This document shows, in pieces, positions 1 through 6,002 of a stretch of 6,059 nucleotides of DNA (positions are counted from its first letter, which is position 1; every line of letters begins with the position of its first letter). The notes below the pieces were generated by a model. It saw only the letters and a list, made by a program, of their open reading frames with translations, was not told where the DNA came from and ran no database searches. The stretch is taken from contig JAJRXL010000079.1 in the NCBI GenBank assembly GCA_024276335.1, positions 1-6,059 on the forward strand, written 5' to 3'. This DNA is from Bacteroidota bacterium (GTDB lineage Bacteria > Bacteroidota > Ignavibacteria > SZUA-365 > JAADGX01). The translations under genes were made by a program, and so were the position numbers.

Positions 1-1
1 C

Positions 2-160
2 CTTGTCGCCATCCGGCACGGAAAGGAATTGGAAACGGCCTCGCGTTTTGCCCTTGCGGCGGCTACCTACGCGAGCCGAAGCCCCGGGCACGAAATCGAA
101 CTCCCGGCCGCAGAAGTCCTCTGCCGGGAGGATCTTCAGACCTCGTTCGACGTCCTCTGA
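2..160 (+). CDS. C-terminal fragment of a probable PfkB-family sugar kinase (5' end outside window)
   Basis: The frame starting at base 2 is open from the window edge and ends at TGA 158-160, giving the last 52 residues of a protein. The peptide has the pattern HGKELETASRFALAAATYAS followed by a short Pro/Glu-containing tail. This resembles the last helices of the PfkB/ribokinase fold, where 'G..LE.A.RFA.AAA..S' follows the GAGD anion-hole and catalytic Asp region; that diagnostic region lies outside the window. Members phosphorylate sugars, nucleosides or related small molecules with ATP; the substrate cannot be told from this piece. The gene converges on aat, with a single base between the two stop codons and no room for a dedicated terminator. 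Ala-rich helices are not very specific, so another kinase or an unrelated helical protein remains possible. Confidence 0.5.
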   Translation, partial: LVAIRHGKELETASRFALAAATYASRSPGHEIELPAAEVLCREDLQTSFDVL

Positions 161-161
161 A

Positions 162-761
162 CTACGGGAAAAAACACTCCTTGTACAATTTCGCTTTCCG
201 CAGGTAGCGCATGTATTCTTCCTGGTCAATATCCTCGGCACCAAAACGCCGCAGGTGTTCGGTGGTGAACTGAGTATCTATCAATAACATTCCCTTATTC
301 TTCATGTGCTCGACGAGGGCTACCAGGGCCACCTTGGAGGCGTCGCGTTCCCGGTGAAACATGGATTCACCGCAAAAGATGCTCCCGAGACTGACACCGT
401 ATAATCCGCCTGCCAGCCGATTGTTTCTCCACGCCTCTACGCTGTGCGCATATCCGGCGCGGTGAAGAGCGGAATACCACCTTATCAACTCGCGTGAGAT
501 CCATGTGCTTTCGCGCTCGGCGCATGAGTGAATCACACTTTCGAAATCCGAATTGATACGAATTTCGAACTTGCCCGCGCGCACGATCTTCCGGAGAGAA
601 GCGGGAACGTGAAAACGATCCAGGAAGATGACACCCCGCTTCACGGGTTCGTACAGGAAGATCTCCCCCGTTTCTTCCGCCATGGGAAAAATGCCTCGCC
701 AGTACCAACCCAGGAGTACCGGTACGATATCCTGATCCAAGGTCGTCCTGCGGTCGGGCAT
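162..761 (-). CDS. aat: Leucyl/phenylalanyl-tRNA-protein transferase
   Basis: This cytosolic enzyme moves Leu or Phe from charged tRNA to the N-terminal Arg or Lys of proteins, making primary N-degrons for ClpS/ClpAP. The 199-residue product carries the family blocks in order: GIFPMAE (23-29), YEPVKRG (37-43), HVPASLRK (51-58), CAERESTWIS (80-89), AHSVEAW (105-111), GGLYGVSLGSIFCGESMF (118-135), DASK (140-143), IDTQ..T.HL (161-170) and FGAEDI (173-178). E132 in GESMF and Q164 in DTQ match the residues reported as important in E. coli Aat (E156, Q188). The protein is shorter than the 234-residue E. coli enzyme, mainly at the N-terminus, and belongs to the 'GIFPMAE' subtype. The ATG at 761 fits the family start but has no clear Shine-Dalgarno. 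It lies inside the 3' end of the upstream recombinase gene, so translational coupling is likely. Confidence 0.95.
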   Translation of the reverse strand: MPDRRTTLDQDIVPVLLGWYWRGIFPMAEETGEIFLYEPVKRGVIFLDRFHVPASLRKIVRAGKFEIRINSDFESVIHSCAERESTWISRELIRWYSALHRAGYAHSVEAWRNNRLAGGLYGVSLGSIFCGESMFHRERDASKVALVALVEHMKNKGMLLIDTQFTTEHLRRFGAEDIDQEEYMRYLRKAKLYKECFFP

Positions 762-1636
762 TTTCGGTCGGTTTCTTTCATCTGGTCCGCGACACGCTTG
801 AGCGCGGCAATCGATTTCATCCCGAGTCGCAAGGCGACCTTATCGGGAGATTCCCCGCCGAGCAGGAGCTGCATGGCGTAGGTGTTCCTGAGCATGGTGG
901 GAGTGATGTCCATGATCCCGGCATACTTCCCTACCCTCTTGACAATATGATCGATGACCTGCTGCGTCAAGGGATTTCCGTTCCGCTGTTTCAACAACGG
1001 TTCATCGCGCCTGCGCGAGAACATCCGGATTCGCCTGCTCTTGCAGTACAAACGCACCGCGGCCTGGGCCCGGCTGGACAGCTTGACAAAACGGTATTTC
1101 TGGCCTCGCTCGTCACGGACGAACAACTTGCCTTCACGCGATGACATGTGAAGGTCCGCAACCTTGAGGTTGCATATCTCGCTGCTCCGCATGCCTGCGT
1201 GAACAAGGAGTAGGAGGATCACTCTTTCGAGCGGCCGGTTCATGTTTTCGACCGTGCGAAGAAGAAGAAGCTGTTCCTTCCGGCTGAGCATTTTGATCGA
1301 AGAAGGCACGGAAGGAAGGGCCGGGACACCGGCGGCGGGATTGCCGCGTATGTACTTACGTTCGACGCAAAACAGAAAGAACTGGCGAAGTGCCGTCAGG
1401 CGCCTGTTTATCGAGGTGTTGGACGCATTGCGCGTGAGCAGGAACGACTTGAAATCGCGGACGTCCGCCTCGGAAATATCTTGAACCGTGAACGATTGCC
1501 CGATGGTGTGCGAGAGCCACCTCAAGAAGACATTCACGTCGTTCACGTACGAACGAATGGTGTTCTCGTGCTTGCCCTGGGCGCGGAGATGTCGTTTAAA
1601 CGATTGTAATATTCTTTTTATCGGCGGAACGGTCAT
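641..1636 (-). CDS. XerC/XerD-like tyrosine recombinase homologue, predicted catalytically inactive
   Basis: The 331-residue protein has the two-domain layout of Xer recombinases: an N-terminal SAM-like core-binding domain (about 7-105) and a C-terminal catalytic-fold domain (about 115-300). It lines up almost without gaps with E. coli XerD, whose active residues are R148, K172, H244, R247, H270 and Y279. The equivalents are R150 (HAGMRSSE), K180 (GQKYR), T247 and R250 (TMLRN), M273 (LGMKS) and V282 (KRVAD). Both Arg and the Lys remain, while both His and the nucleophilic Tyr are lost. Spacing around each motif is intact, which argues against a frameshift. It could still bind DNA or pair with an active Xer partner, but should not cleave DNA. 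Residues after about 301 extend past the XerD end and are encoded within aat. The ATG at 1636 has no clear Shine-Dalgarno. Fold confidence is high; its role is unknown. Confidence 0.88.
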   Translation of the reverse strand: MTVPPIKRILQSFKRHLRAQGKHENTIRSYVNDVNVFLRWLSHTIGQSFTVQDISEADVRDFKSFLLTRNASNTSINRRLTALRQFFLFCVERKYIRGNPAAGVPALPSVPSSIKMLSRKEQLLLLRTVENMNRPLERVILLLLVHAGMRSSEICNLKVADLHMSSREGKLFVRDERGQKYRFVKLSSRAQAAVRLYCKSRRIRMFSRRRDEPLLKQRNGNPLTQQVIDHIVKRVGKYAGIMDITPTMLRNTYAMQLLLGGESPDKVALRLGMKSIAALKRVADQMKETDRKCPTAGRPWIRISYRYSWVGTGEAFFPWRKKRGRSSCTNP

Positions 1637-1673
1637 GGAATCCGAATGAATACATTATCAAGAAAACCATCCT

Positions 1674-1704
1674 GAAAGGTATTTGACGCCCCGCTCAGAT
1701 ACAA
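1674..1704 (-). promoter_or_regulatory. Candidate Bacteroidota-type promoter for the recombinase-aat unit
   Basis: Read on the minus strand, TTG (1704-1702) is followed after 20 nt by TACCTTTC (1681-1674). This matches the Bacteroidota -33/-7 pattern (TTG, about 17-23 nt, TAnnTTTG) except for the final base. Transcription would begin near 1668, leaving a leader of roughly 30 nt before the ATG at 1636. Such short motifs also occur by chance; the position upstream of the gene is the main support. Confidence 0.35.
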
Positions 1705-1745
1705 GTAGCCGTTTTTTCTCCGCTCGAATTCCATGCGGGCCCCCT

Positions 1746-1823
1746 GGCGATACTCGCCTGTGACACCGCATTCCCGGCCACTTCAACCAGGATAAGGTTG
1801 GCCGGCGGGCAAAGAAATCCCGC
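1746..1823. repeat. Cluster of perfect inverted repeats (possible structured RNA or operator region)
   Basis: Three hairpins are packed into 78 bp. The first is GGCGA-TAC-TCGCC (1746-1758). The second has outer arms CCGGCC (1774-1779) and GGCCGG (1800-1805), enclosing AACC (1785-1788) and GGTT (1796-1799) around a 7-nt loop, with a 5-nt bulge. The third is GCGGG (1805-1809) with CCCGC (1819-1823), whose left arm shares base 1805 with the second hairpin and abuts it. No T-run follows on either strand, so these are not ordinary intrinsic terminators. Confidence 0.45.
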
Positions 1824-1844
1824 GTCAAAAAACAGGGTCGAGGG

Positions 1845-1862
1845 ATCCGGTCCTTTCCGGAT
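1845..1862. repeat. Perfect 6-bp inverted repeat upstream of gyrA
   Basis: ATCCGG (1845-1850) and CCGGAT (1857-1862) flank a 6-nt spacer, at the boundary between the GC-rich and AT-rich halves of the intergenic region, about 78 bp before the gyrA start. It could be a protein-binding site or an RNA hairpin; the sequence does not distinguish these. Confidence 0.35.
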
Positions 1863-1927
1863 ACATTTTATATTACCCGCAATATGGCTACATTTCTTAT
1901 TGTTCTGTTCTTTAGAAACTGCTCTGA

Positions 1928-1935
1928 TATATTCG
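1928..1935 (+). promoter_or_regulatory. Candidate gyrA -10/-7 element very close to the start codon
   Basis: TATATTCG fits TAnnTTTG with one mismatch, and its TATATT part is one base from the sigma-70 -10 consensus. It lies only 4 nt before the gyrA ATG, so transcription would begin at or beside the A of the start codon. The nearest upstream TTG (1900-1902) is 25 nt away, slightly too far. A second weaker element, TACATTTC (1889-1896), would give a leader of about 40 nt. Confidence 0.35.
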
Positions 1936-1939
1936 CTAC

Positions 1940-4393
1940 ATGTCCACTCCATCTGAAAAAATCATCCACGTCAATATTGAAGAAGAACTCAAGAGTTCGT
2001 ATATCGATTACTCCATGTCCGTCATCGTGGCGCGGGCCCTCCCCGATGTACGCGACGGCCTGAAACCGGTTCACCGCCGTGTCTTGTACGGTATGAACGA
2101 CCTGGGCCTGGGTCCTACCCGACCATACAAAAAGTCTGCCAGGATCGTGGGAGAGGTCCTGGGGAAGTACCACCCACATGGCGATTCCGCCGTGTACGAT
2201 ACCATGGTACGCATGGTTCAGAATTTTTCCCTGCGCTATCCCCTCGTGCAGGGACAGGGAAACTTCGGCAGCGTGGACGGCGACGCCGCGGCGGCCATGC
2301 GGTACACGGAAGCCCGCCTCGCTCCCATCGCGATGGAAATGCTTCGAGACATGGAAAAGGATACGGTCGATTTCGTCCCGAACTTCGATGACTCGCTCCA
2401 GGAGCCGTCCGTCTTGCCCGCCTTGCTTCCGAACCTGTTGGTGAACGGTTCCAGCGGCATCGCCGTGGGAATGGCGACGAACATCCCCCCGCACAACCTG
2501 ACGGAGATCGTAGATGCTCTTTGCGCCATGATCGACGACCCCGACATCCCGGAGGACAAACTTTTCAAGATAGTCAACGCGCCAGACTTCCCCACCGGCG
2601 GCATCATTTACGGGTACAATGGAGTCCTCGACGCGTACCGTACAGGACGGGGAAAAATAATCCTGCGCGCCCTGGCCAACGTGGAGACGCTCAAGAACGG
2701 ACGTGAACGCATCATCATCACCGAGATCCCGTACCAGGTTAACAAGTCGAATCTCATAACATCCATCGCCGAACTGGTAAAGGCCGGCAAACTCACAAGC
2801 ATCTCGGATATCCGCGACGAATCGGACCGGGACGGTATGCGCATCGTCATCGAACTGAAGAAGGATGCCCAGCCTGAAGTCGTGCTGAACCTTTTGTACA
2901 AGTACACGCAACTCCAGACAACGTTTGGCGCCATCATGCTGGCGCTGGTCAACGGCCGGCCAAAGGTGCTCAACCTCCGCGAGATGATGAGCCATTACAT
3001 CACGTTCCGGCATGACGTGGTGGTGCGCCGCGCCAAATTCGAGTTGGCCGAAGCGGAACGACGGGCACACCTCCTGGAAGGATACATCATAGCACTGGAT
3101 AACATCGACGAGGTCATTGCAACCATAAAGAAATCCCGCGATGTCCAGACGGCGCGCACGAACCTCATGCGCAAGTTCAAGCTCTCGGAAATACAGGCGA
3201 AAGCCATCCTCGACATGCGCCTCCAGCGCTTGACCGGGCTTGAGCGCAAGAAGATCGAGGACGAGTACAAGGAAACACTGAAAACCATCGAACGGCTGCG
3301 CAGCCTGCTCGATCGCAAGGAACTCCGTATGCAGCTCATCAAGGACGAGCTGGCGGCGCTCAAGGAGAAGTATGGGGACGAACGGCGCACGAACATCGTG
3401 TATGACTACACGGAGTTCAGCATCGAGGACATGATCGCCAACGAGGACGTGGTTATTACGATCAGCAAACAGGGTTTCATCAAGCGTTTCCCCGTGTCCG
3501 GCTACCGGCGCCAGGGACGCGGTGGAAAGGGAGTGGCCGGGACGGCCACCCGCGAGGACGATTTCATCGAACACATGTTCGTCGCATCCACCCACCACTA
3601 TATCCTGTTTTTCACGAACCTCGGACGGTGCTACTGGTTGAAAGTGTATGAAATTCCGCAAACCGGTCGCACGGCGCGTGGACGTGCCATTGTGAACTTG
3701 TTGCATGTTCAGAAAAACGAAAGCATTGCCTCCTTCGTAACCGTGAAGAATTTCGACGCCGATCACTCCGTGGTCATGGTCACGAAAAAGGGCCTGGTCA
3801 AGAAAACTCCACTCAACGCATTTTCCCATCCTCGTTCCACCGGCATCATCGCCATCAAACTCCACGCGGACGACAAGTTGATTGACAGCCGCATTACCGA
3901 CAACGATAGCGATATCCTTATCGCGACGAAGAAAGGCAAGGCGATCCGTTTCCGTGCGGTGGATGTTCGCGACATGGGACGATCCGCGGCGGGAGTACGC
4001 GGCATCAATCTTGCCAAGAACGATATGGTTATCGGAATGGTAGTGGCGAAATCATCCGGATCGGTCCTGGTCGTGAGCGAGAAAGGATACGGCAAGCGCA
4101 GCCGCATCCAGGACTTCCGTCTTACACGAAGGGGGGGCAAGGGCGTCATCGCGATCCACATCACGGAGAAAACCGGAGACCTGCTTGCCATCAAGCGCGT
4201 CACCGATAGCGACGACCTCGTCATCATCAGCTCCAAGGGGATGGTGATCCGTCAGCATATCAAGAACATCCGGATCATGGTAAGAAATGCGCAAGGCGTA
4301 AAGTTGATCAACCTTTCCGAGGGAGATGTCATCGCCGACGTGGCCAATGTACGGTCCAGCGACGATTTCCCGGAAAACGGCGACGAAGAATAG
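1940..4393 (+). CDS. gyrA: DNA gyrase subunit A
   Basis: This is the DNA-cleaving subunit of the GyrA2GyrB2 topoisomerase, which introduces negative supercoils. The 817-residue length is normal (821 in B. subtilis, 875 in E. coli). The N-terminal breakage-reunion domain (about 30-480) has catalytic Y122 in AAAMRYTEARL and the intercalating Ile at 174 in GSSGIAVGMATN. Numbering matches E. coli through this region, and S83 and D87 are both wild type, so no target-based quinolone resistance is predicted at these two sites. The C-terminal domain (about 500-805) shows six strand motifs of the type xKxGxxKR (near 510, 560, 616, 664, 714, 765), as expected for a six-bladed pinwheel. The GyrA box QGRGGKG at 525-531 marks it as gyrase rather than ParC. 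A second RRGGKG lies at 730-735. The tail is acidic. The ATG at 1940 fits the family N-terminus but has no Shine-Dalgarno. The gene is monocistronic, divergent from the recombinase gene and convergent with the glycosyltransferase gene. Confidence 0.98.
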   Translation: MSTPSEKIIHVNIEEELKSSYIDYSMSVIVARALPDVRDGLKPVHRRVLYGMNDLGLGPTRPYKKSARIVGEVLGKYHPHGDSAVYDTMVRMVQNFSLRYPLVQGQGNFGSVDGDAAAAMRYTEARLAPIAMEMLRDMEKDTVDFVPNFDDSLQEPSVLPALLPNLLVNGSSGIAVGMATNIPPHNLTEIVDALCAMIDDPDIPEDKLFKIVNAPDFPTGGIIYGYNGVLDAYRTGRGKIILRALANVETLKNGRERIIITEIPYQVNKSNLITSIAELVKAGKLTSISDIRDESDRDGMRIVIELKKDAQPEVVLNLLYKYTQLQTTFGAIMLALVNGRPKVLNLREMMSHYITFRHDVVVRRAKFELAEAERRAHLLEGYIIALDNIDEVIATIKKSRDVQTARTNLMRKFKLSEIQAKAILDMRLQRLTGLERKKIEDEYKETLKTIERLRSLLDRKELRMQLIKDELAALKEKYGDERRTNIVYDYTEFSIEDMIANEDVVITISKQGFIKRFPVSGYRRQGRGGKGVAGTATREDDFIEHMFVASTHHYILFFTNLGRCYWLKVYEIPQTGRTARGRAIVNLLHVQKNESIASFVTVKNFDADHSVVMVTKKGLVKKTPLNAFSHPRSTGIIAIKLHADDKLIDSRITDNDSDILIATKKGKAIRFRAVDVRDMGRSAAGVRGINLAKNDMVIGMVVAKSSGSVLVVSEKGYGKRSRIQDFRLTRRGGKGVIAIHITEKTGDLLAIKRVTDSDDLVIISSKGMVIRQHIKNIRIMVRNAQGVKLINLSEGDVIADVANVRSSDDFPENGDEE

Positions 4394-4407
4394 CACGGAA
4401 AGGTGAA

Positions 4408-4424
4408 AGAGGAGACGCTCCTTT
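4408..4424. terminator. Small hairpin between convergent stops, weak bidirectional terminator candidate
   Basis: A 7-bp stem including one G-U pair (AGAGGAG 4408-4414 with CTCCTTT 4418-4424) has a 3-nt loop ACG. It sits in the 36-bp gap between the gyrA stop and the glycosyltransferase stop. The plus strand ends in TTT within the stem and the minus strand runs into CTCTTT, so the U-tract is poor in both directions. Position is the main support. Confidence 0.4.
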
Positions 4425-4429
4425 GATCA

Positions 4430-5161
4430 TCACGGGCGAACCGTGCCGGTCGACCGCATTCTTTCTTCGAGCATCCGCCTGAAAATCGTGGTCAAAATCA
4501 GCGCGCCCGCTTTTAGGGAACCGGACACCGTCCCGGAGACCTTGGACACCCCGATCCGCCTGCGATAGCGGACGGGAATTTCCGCGCAGCGCAAACCCAT
4601 GGAGGCGGCGCGGATTTGCATATCCACCGTCCATCCAAACGTGGGATGGAGATATCCCATGGCAACAAGTGCATCGTACGCGATGGCTCGAAAAGGGCCG
4701 AGGTCGGAAAAGTGAACATGCCAGAACAAACGAATAAGAGAAGTGGCGAGCCAATTACCGAAAACCTGTTGCGGAGCAAGAGCGCCCCGCTCCCGCGTAC
4801 CCAACGTGCGCGAGCCAATCACGAGCTCCGCTTCTCCGTGGAGAACCGGCCTCACGAGGCCGGGAAGCTCTTCAGGGTAATCACTATAGTCGCCGTCCAT
4901 GAACGCGACTACTGCGGGTGGGTCTTCACGCAGGAATTCGATTCCGCGTTGACAGGCAAATCCATAGCCGCGTCGCTTCTCGGTCAGGACGACGGCGCCC
5001 GCATCGCTCGCGACTCTTTTCGTCGCGTCGGAAGATCCGTTGTCCACGACGATTACCCGGGAAGCAACGTCCAGCACATCCCGCACGACAAGAGGGATCG
5101 CTTCTTCCTCGTTCAAAGCCGGGATAATTACGCCGACTTGCCGTGTGTTGAATACCGTCAT
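4430..5161 (-). CDS. Family 2 glycosyltransferase, polyprenyl/dolichyl-phosphate sugar synthase-like
   Basis: The product is a GT-A fold enzyme, predicted cytosolic or membrane-associated, that transfers a sugar from a nucleotide donor, in this subgroup often to a polyprenyl phosphate carrier. With the ATG at 5161 it is 243 residues. It shows the N-terminal nucleotide-binding strand VGVIIPALNEEEAI (9-22), VIVVDNGSSDAT (36-47), the metal-binding DGD (89-91), PEELPGLV (96-103), GSRTLG (116-121), SDLGPFRAI (152-160), FGWTVDMQIRAA (175-186) and YRRRIGVSKVSGT (199-211). The last blocks are typical of the DPM/DPG-synthase-like group. No transmembrane segment follows the catalytic domain, unlike flippase-linked GtrB or ArnC relatives. 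The open frame continues upstream to a TTG at 5185; I prefer the ATG because the extra eight residues match nothing in the family. Neither start has a Shine-Dalgarno. Donor sugar and acceptor are unknown. Confidence 0.88.
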   Translation of the reverse strand: MTVFNTRQVGVIIPALNEEEAIPLVVRDVLDVASRVIVVDNGSSDATKRVASDAGAVVLTEKRRGYGFACQRGIEFLREDPPAVVAFMDGDYSDYPEELPGLVRPVLHGEAELVIGSRTLGTRERGALAPQQVFGNWLATSLIRLFWHVHFSDLGPFRAIAYDALVAMGYLHPTFGWTVDMQIRAASMGLRCAEIPVRYRRRIGVSKVSGTVSGSLKAGALILTTIFRRMLEERMRSTGTVRP

Positions 5162-5216
5162 CACGCGTGCAAGATACGGATTCAATGCGTTTTTTCGATC
5201 CGGGAGTGATTTAAAG

Positions 5217-5245
5217 TTGTTTGTGAAGATTTCGTATTAAATTTG
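5217..5245 (+). promoter_or_regulatory. Bacteroidota-type promoter for the exported-protein genes
   Basis: TTG (5217-5219), an 18-nt spacer and TAAATTTG (5238-5245) match the Bacteroidota primary sigma factor pattern (TTG, 17-23 nt, TAnnTTTG) at every defined base. It lies between divergent genes and faces the exported-protein genes. Transcription would begin near 5251, giving an unusually long leader of about 200 nt before the start at 5450. A shorter-leader promoter nearer the gene is not excluded. Confidence 0.5.
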
Positions 5246-5375
5246 CATCCCTATTGATTTTTTCTTTAGATGTAACTACGTTCACATATCACAGTTCGAT
5301 ATGCGGAATAGGGCATTTGGTAAATTCACTTATCAACGTTACAAGCAAATCGAAGTAAGACGACAAAATACGCTC

Positions 5376-5395
5376 CCGCAATCCGATGCGGTTTT
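5376..5395 (+). terminator. Leader hairpin with T-run, attenuator-like
   Basis: CCGCA (5376-5380) and TGCGG (5387-5391) form a perfect 5-bp stem with a 6-nt loop, directly followed by TTTT (5392-5395). It has the form of a weak intrinsic terminator, 54 nt before the ATG at 5450, inside the predicted leader. No competing antiterminator or leader peptide is obvious. Confidence 0.3.
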
Positions 5396-5449
5396 ACAAG
5401 GACGGCAGCGCCGGACGACCTGCTTTATCCGACCAACCTGGAGGATTTT

Positions 5450-5953
5450 ATGCTCATAAGACGGCTAACTCTTCTTCTTTTTCTATTCATGGGACTCGGC
5501 AGTGGACCTCTCTGGTCACAGGGATCGACAATTGAGCGATCGTGGGAACATCCCATGCCGAGGAAGCACGTCGAAAAAAAGGCATACAAGCCTTACGTAC
5601 AAGAGGCAGCGGGACAACAACCAGCAACCGAGCGCTACAACCCCTGGCAACAATCGCGGTCGGAGGAATCGTACCCCTGGCCCGCCCTACCGCCGCGTCC
5701 CGGCGCCTTGGACTACCATAAAGCCAACACCATGCTCATCGACTCGCTGACCAACCTGTACTGCCTGTCAACGAATTACTTGCGGTACTTGCGCCAGCGC
5801 AACGATCTCGCCATGTCGCTACCGAAAGCACCGGCAAAGAAGGAATTCGCTTATACGCCAGAGGCACGAATTCCGGAAGGGGTCCGCGAGCAGTTGAAAG
5901 AACTCTACGACGAACTCCAGACACTATTGGTTCAATGTATCGAGGGACGTTAA
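5450..5953 (+). CDS. Exported small protein of unknown function
   Basis: I do not recognise this 167-residue family. The N-terminus is a classical signal peptide: MLIRR, then a hydrophobic core at about 6-20, with likely cleavage around S23/Q24 (LWSQ). There is no Cys next to the cleavage site, so it is not a lipoprotein; the product is probably periplasmic or secreted. Residues 25-88 are low-complexity, polar, and rich in Pro, Tyr, Trp and Gln, and are probably disordered. Residues 88-122 and 143-163 look helical and amphipathic (ANTMLIDSLTNLYCLS; REQLKELYDELQTLL). Two Cys, 105 and 163, lie one in each helical part and could form a disulfide. The start is well supported by GGAGG at 5440-5444, five bases before the ATG. 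The next exported-protein gene begins 49 bp downstream, so the two probably share a transcript. Confidence 0.8.
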   Translation: MLIRRLTLLLFLFMGLGSGPLWSQGSTIERSWEHPMPRKHVEKKAYKPYVQEAAGQQPATERYNPWQQSRSEESYPWPALPPRPGALDYHKANTMLIDSLTNLYCLSTNYLRYLRQRNDLAMSLPKAPAKKEFAYTPEARIPEGVREQLKELYDELQTLLVQCIEGR

Positions 5954-6002
5954 CGCCTTGCAATTACTGACAACTCAATCCATACATATTGGGAGTCATC
6001 TC

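Larger units (their letters stand above)
1637..1939. other. Divergent intergenic region between recombinase homologue and gyrA
   Basis: This 303-bp gap separates two divergent start codons. About 1690-1860 is GC-rich and full of short perfect inverted repeats; about 1861-1939 is AT-rich and should hold the gyrA promoter. An 85-codon minus-strand frame crosses the gap (1952-1695), but it starts inside gyrA, has no recognisable domain and ends in a composition unlike the neighbouring proteins, so I do not call it a gene. No tRNA, known riboswitch or mobile-element end is visible. Confidence 0.6.

Noticed and set aside
3..287. 94-codon plus-strand frame at the left edge
   Set aside because: Its Arg/Pro/Ser-rich composition is typical of a shadow frame; it overlaps the better-supported kinase tail and the antisense of aat.
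1811..1835. Hairpin plus A-rich tract as a terminator for the minus strand
   Set aside because: On the minus strand the T-run comes before the hairpin rather than after it, and no minus-strand gene ends there.
1695..1952. 85-codon minus-strand frame across the recombinase/gyrA gap
   Set aside because: It starts inside gyrA, has no Shine-Dalgarno, no family resemblance and no domain; the region is better explained as regulatory or structured non-coding sequence.
1868..3865. 665-codon open frame on the minus strand, antisense to gyrA
   Set aside because: Its codons are exact reverse complements of gyrA codons, so it stays open simply because this part of gyrA uses no TTA, CTA or TCA codons. 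It has no recognisable domain, while gyrA is certain.
4616..5209. 197-codon plus-strand frame antisense to the glycosyltransferase
   Set aside because: No domain is visible and the opposite strand carries clear family 2 glycosyltransferase motifs over the same bases.
5231..5250. Possible dif-like Xer site, considered because of the Xer homologue
   Set aside because: Only a few bases resemble dif arms and there is no paired half-site with a central spacer; the stretch is better explained as the promoter.
5334..5366. Minus-strand promoter-like motif for the glycosyltransferase (TTG, 22 nt, TAACGTTG)
   Set aside because: It has one mismatch in a short degenerate motif and would give a leader of about 170 nt; too likely to occur by chance in AT-rich sequence to annotate.
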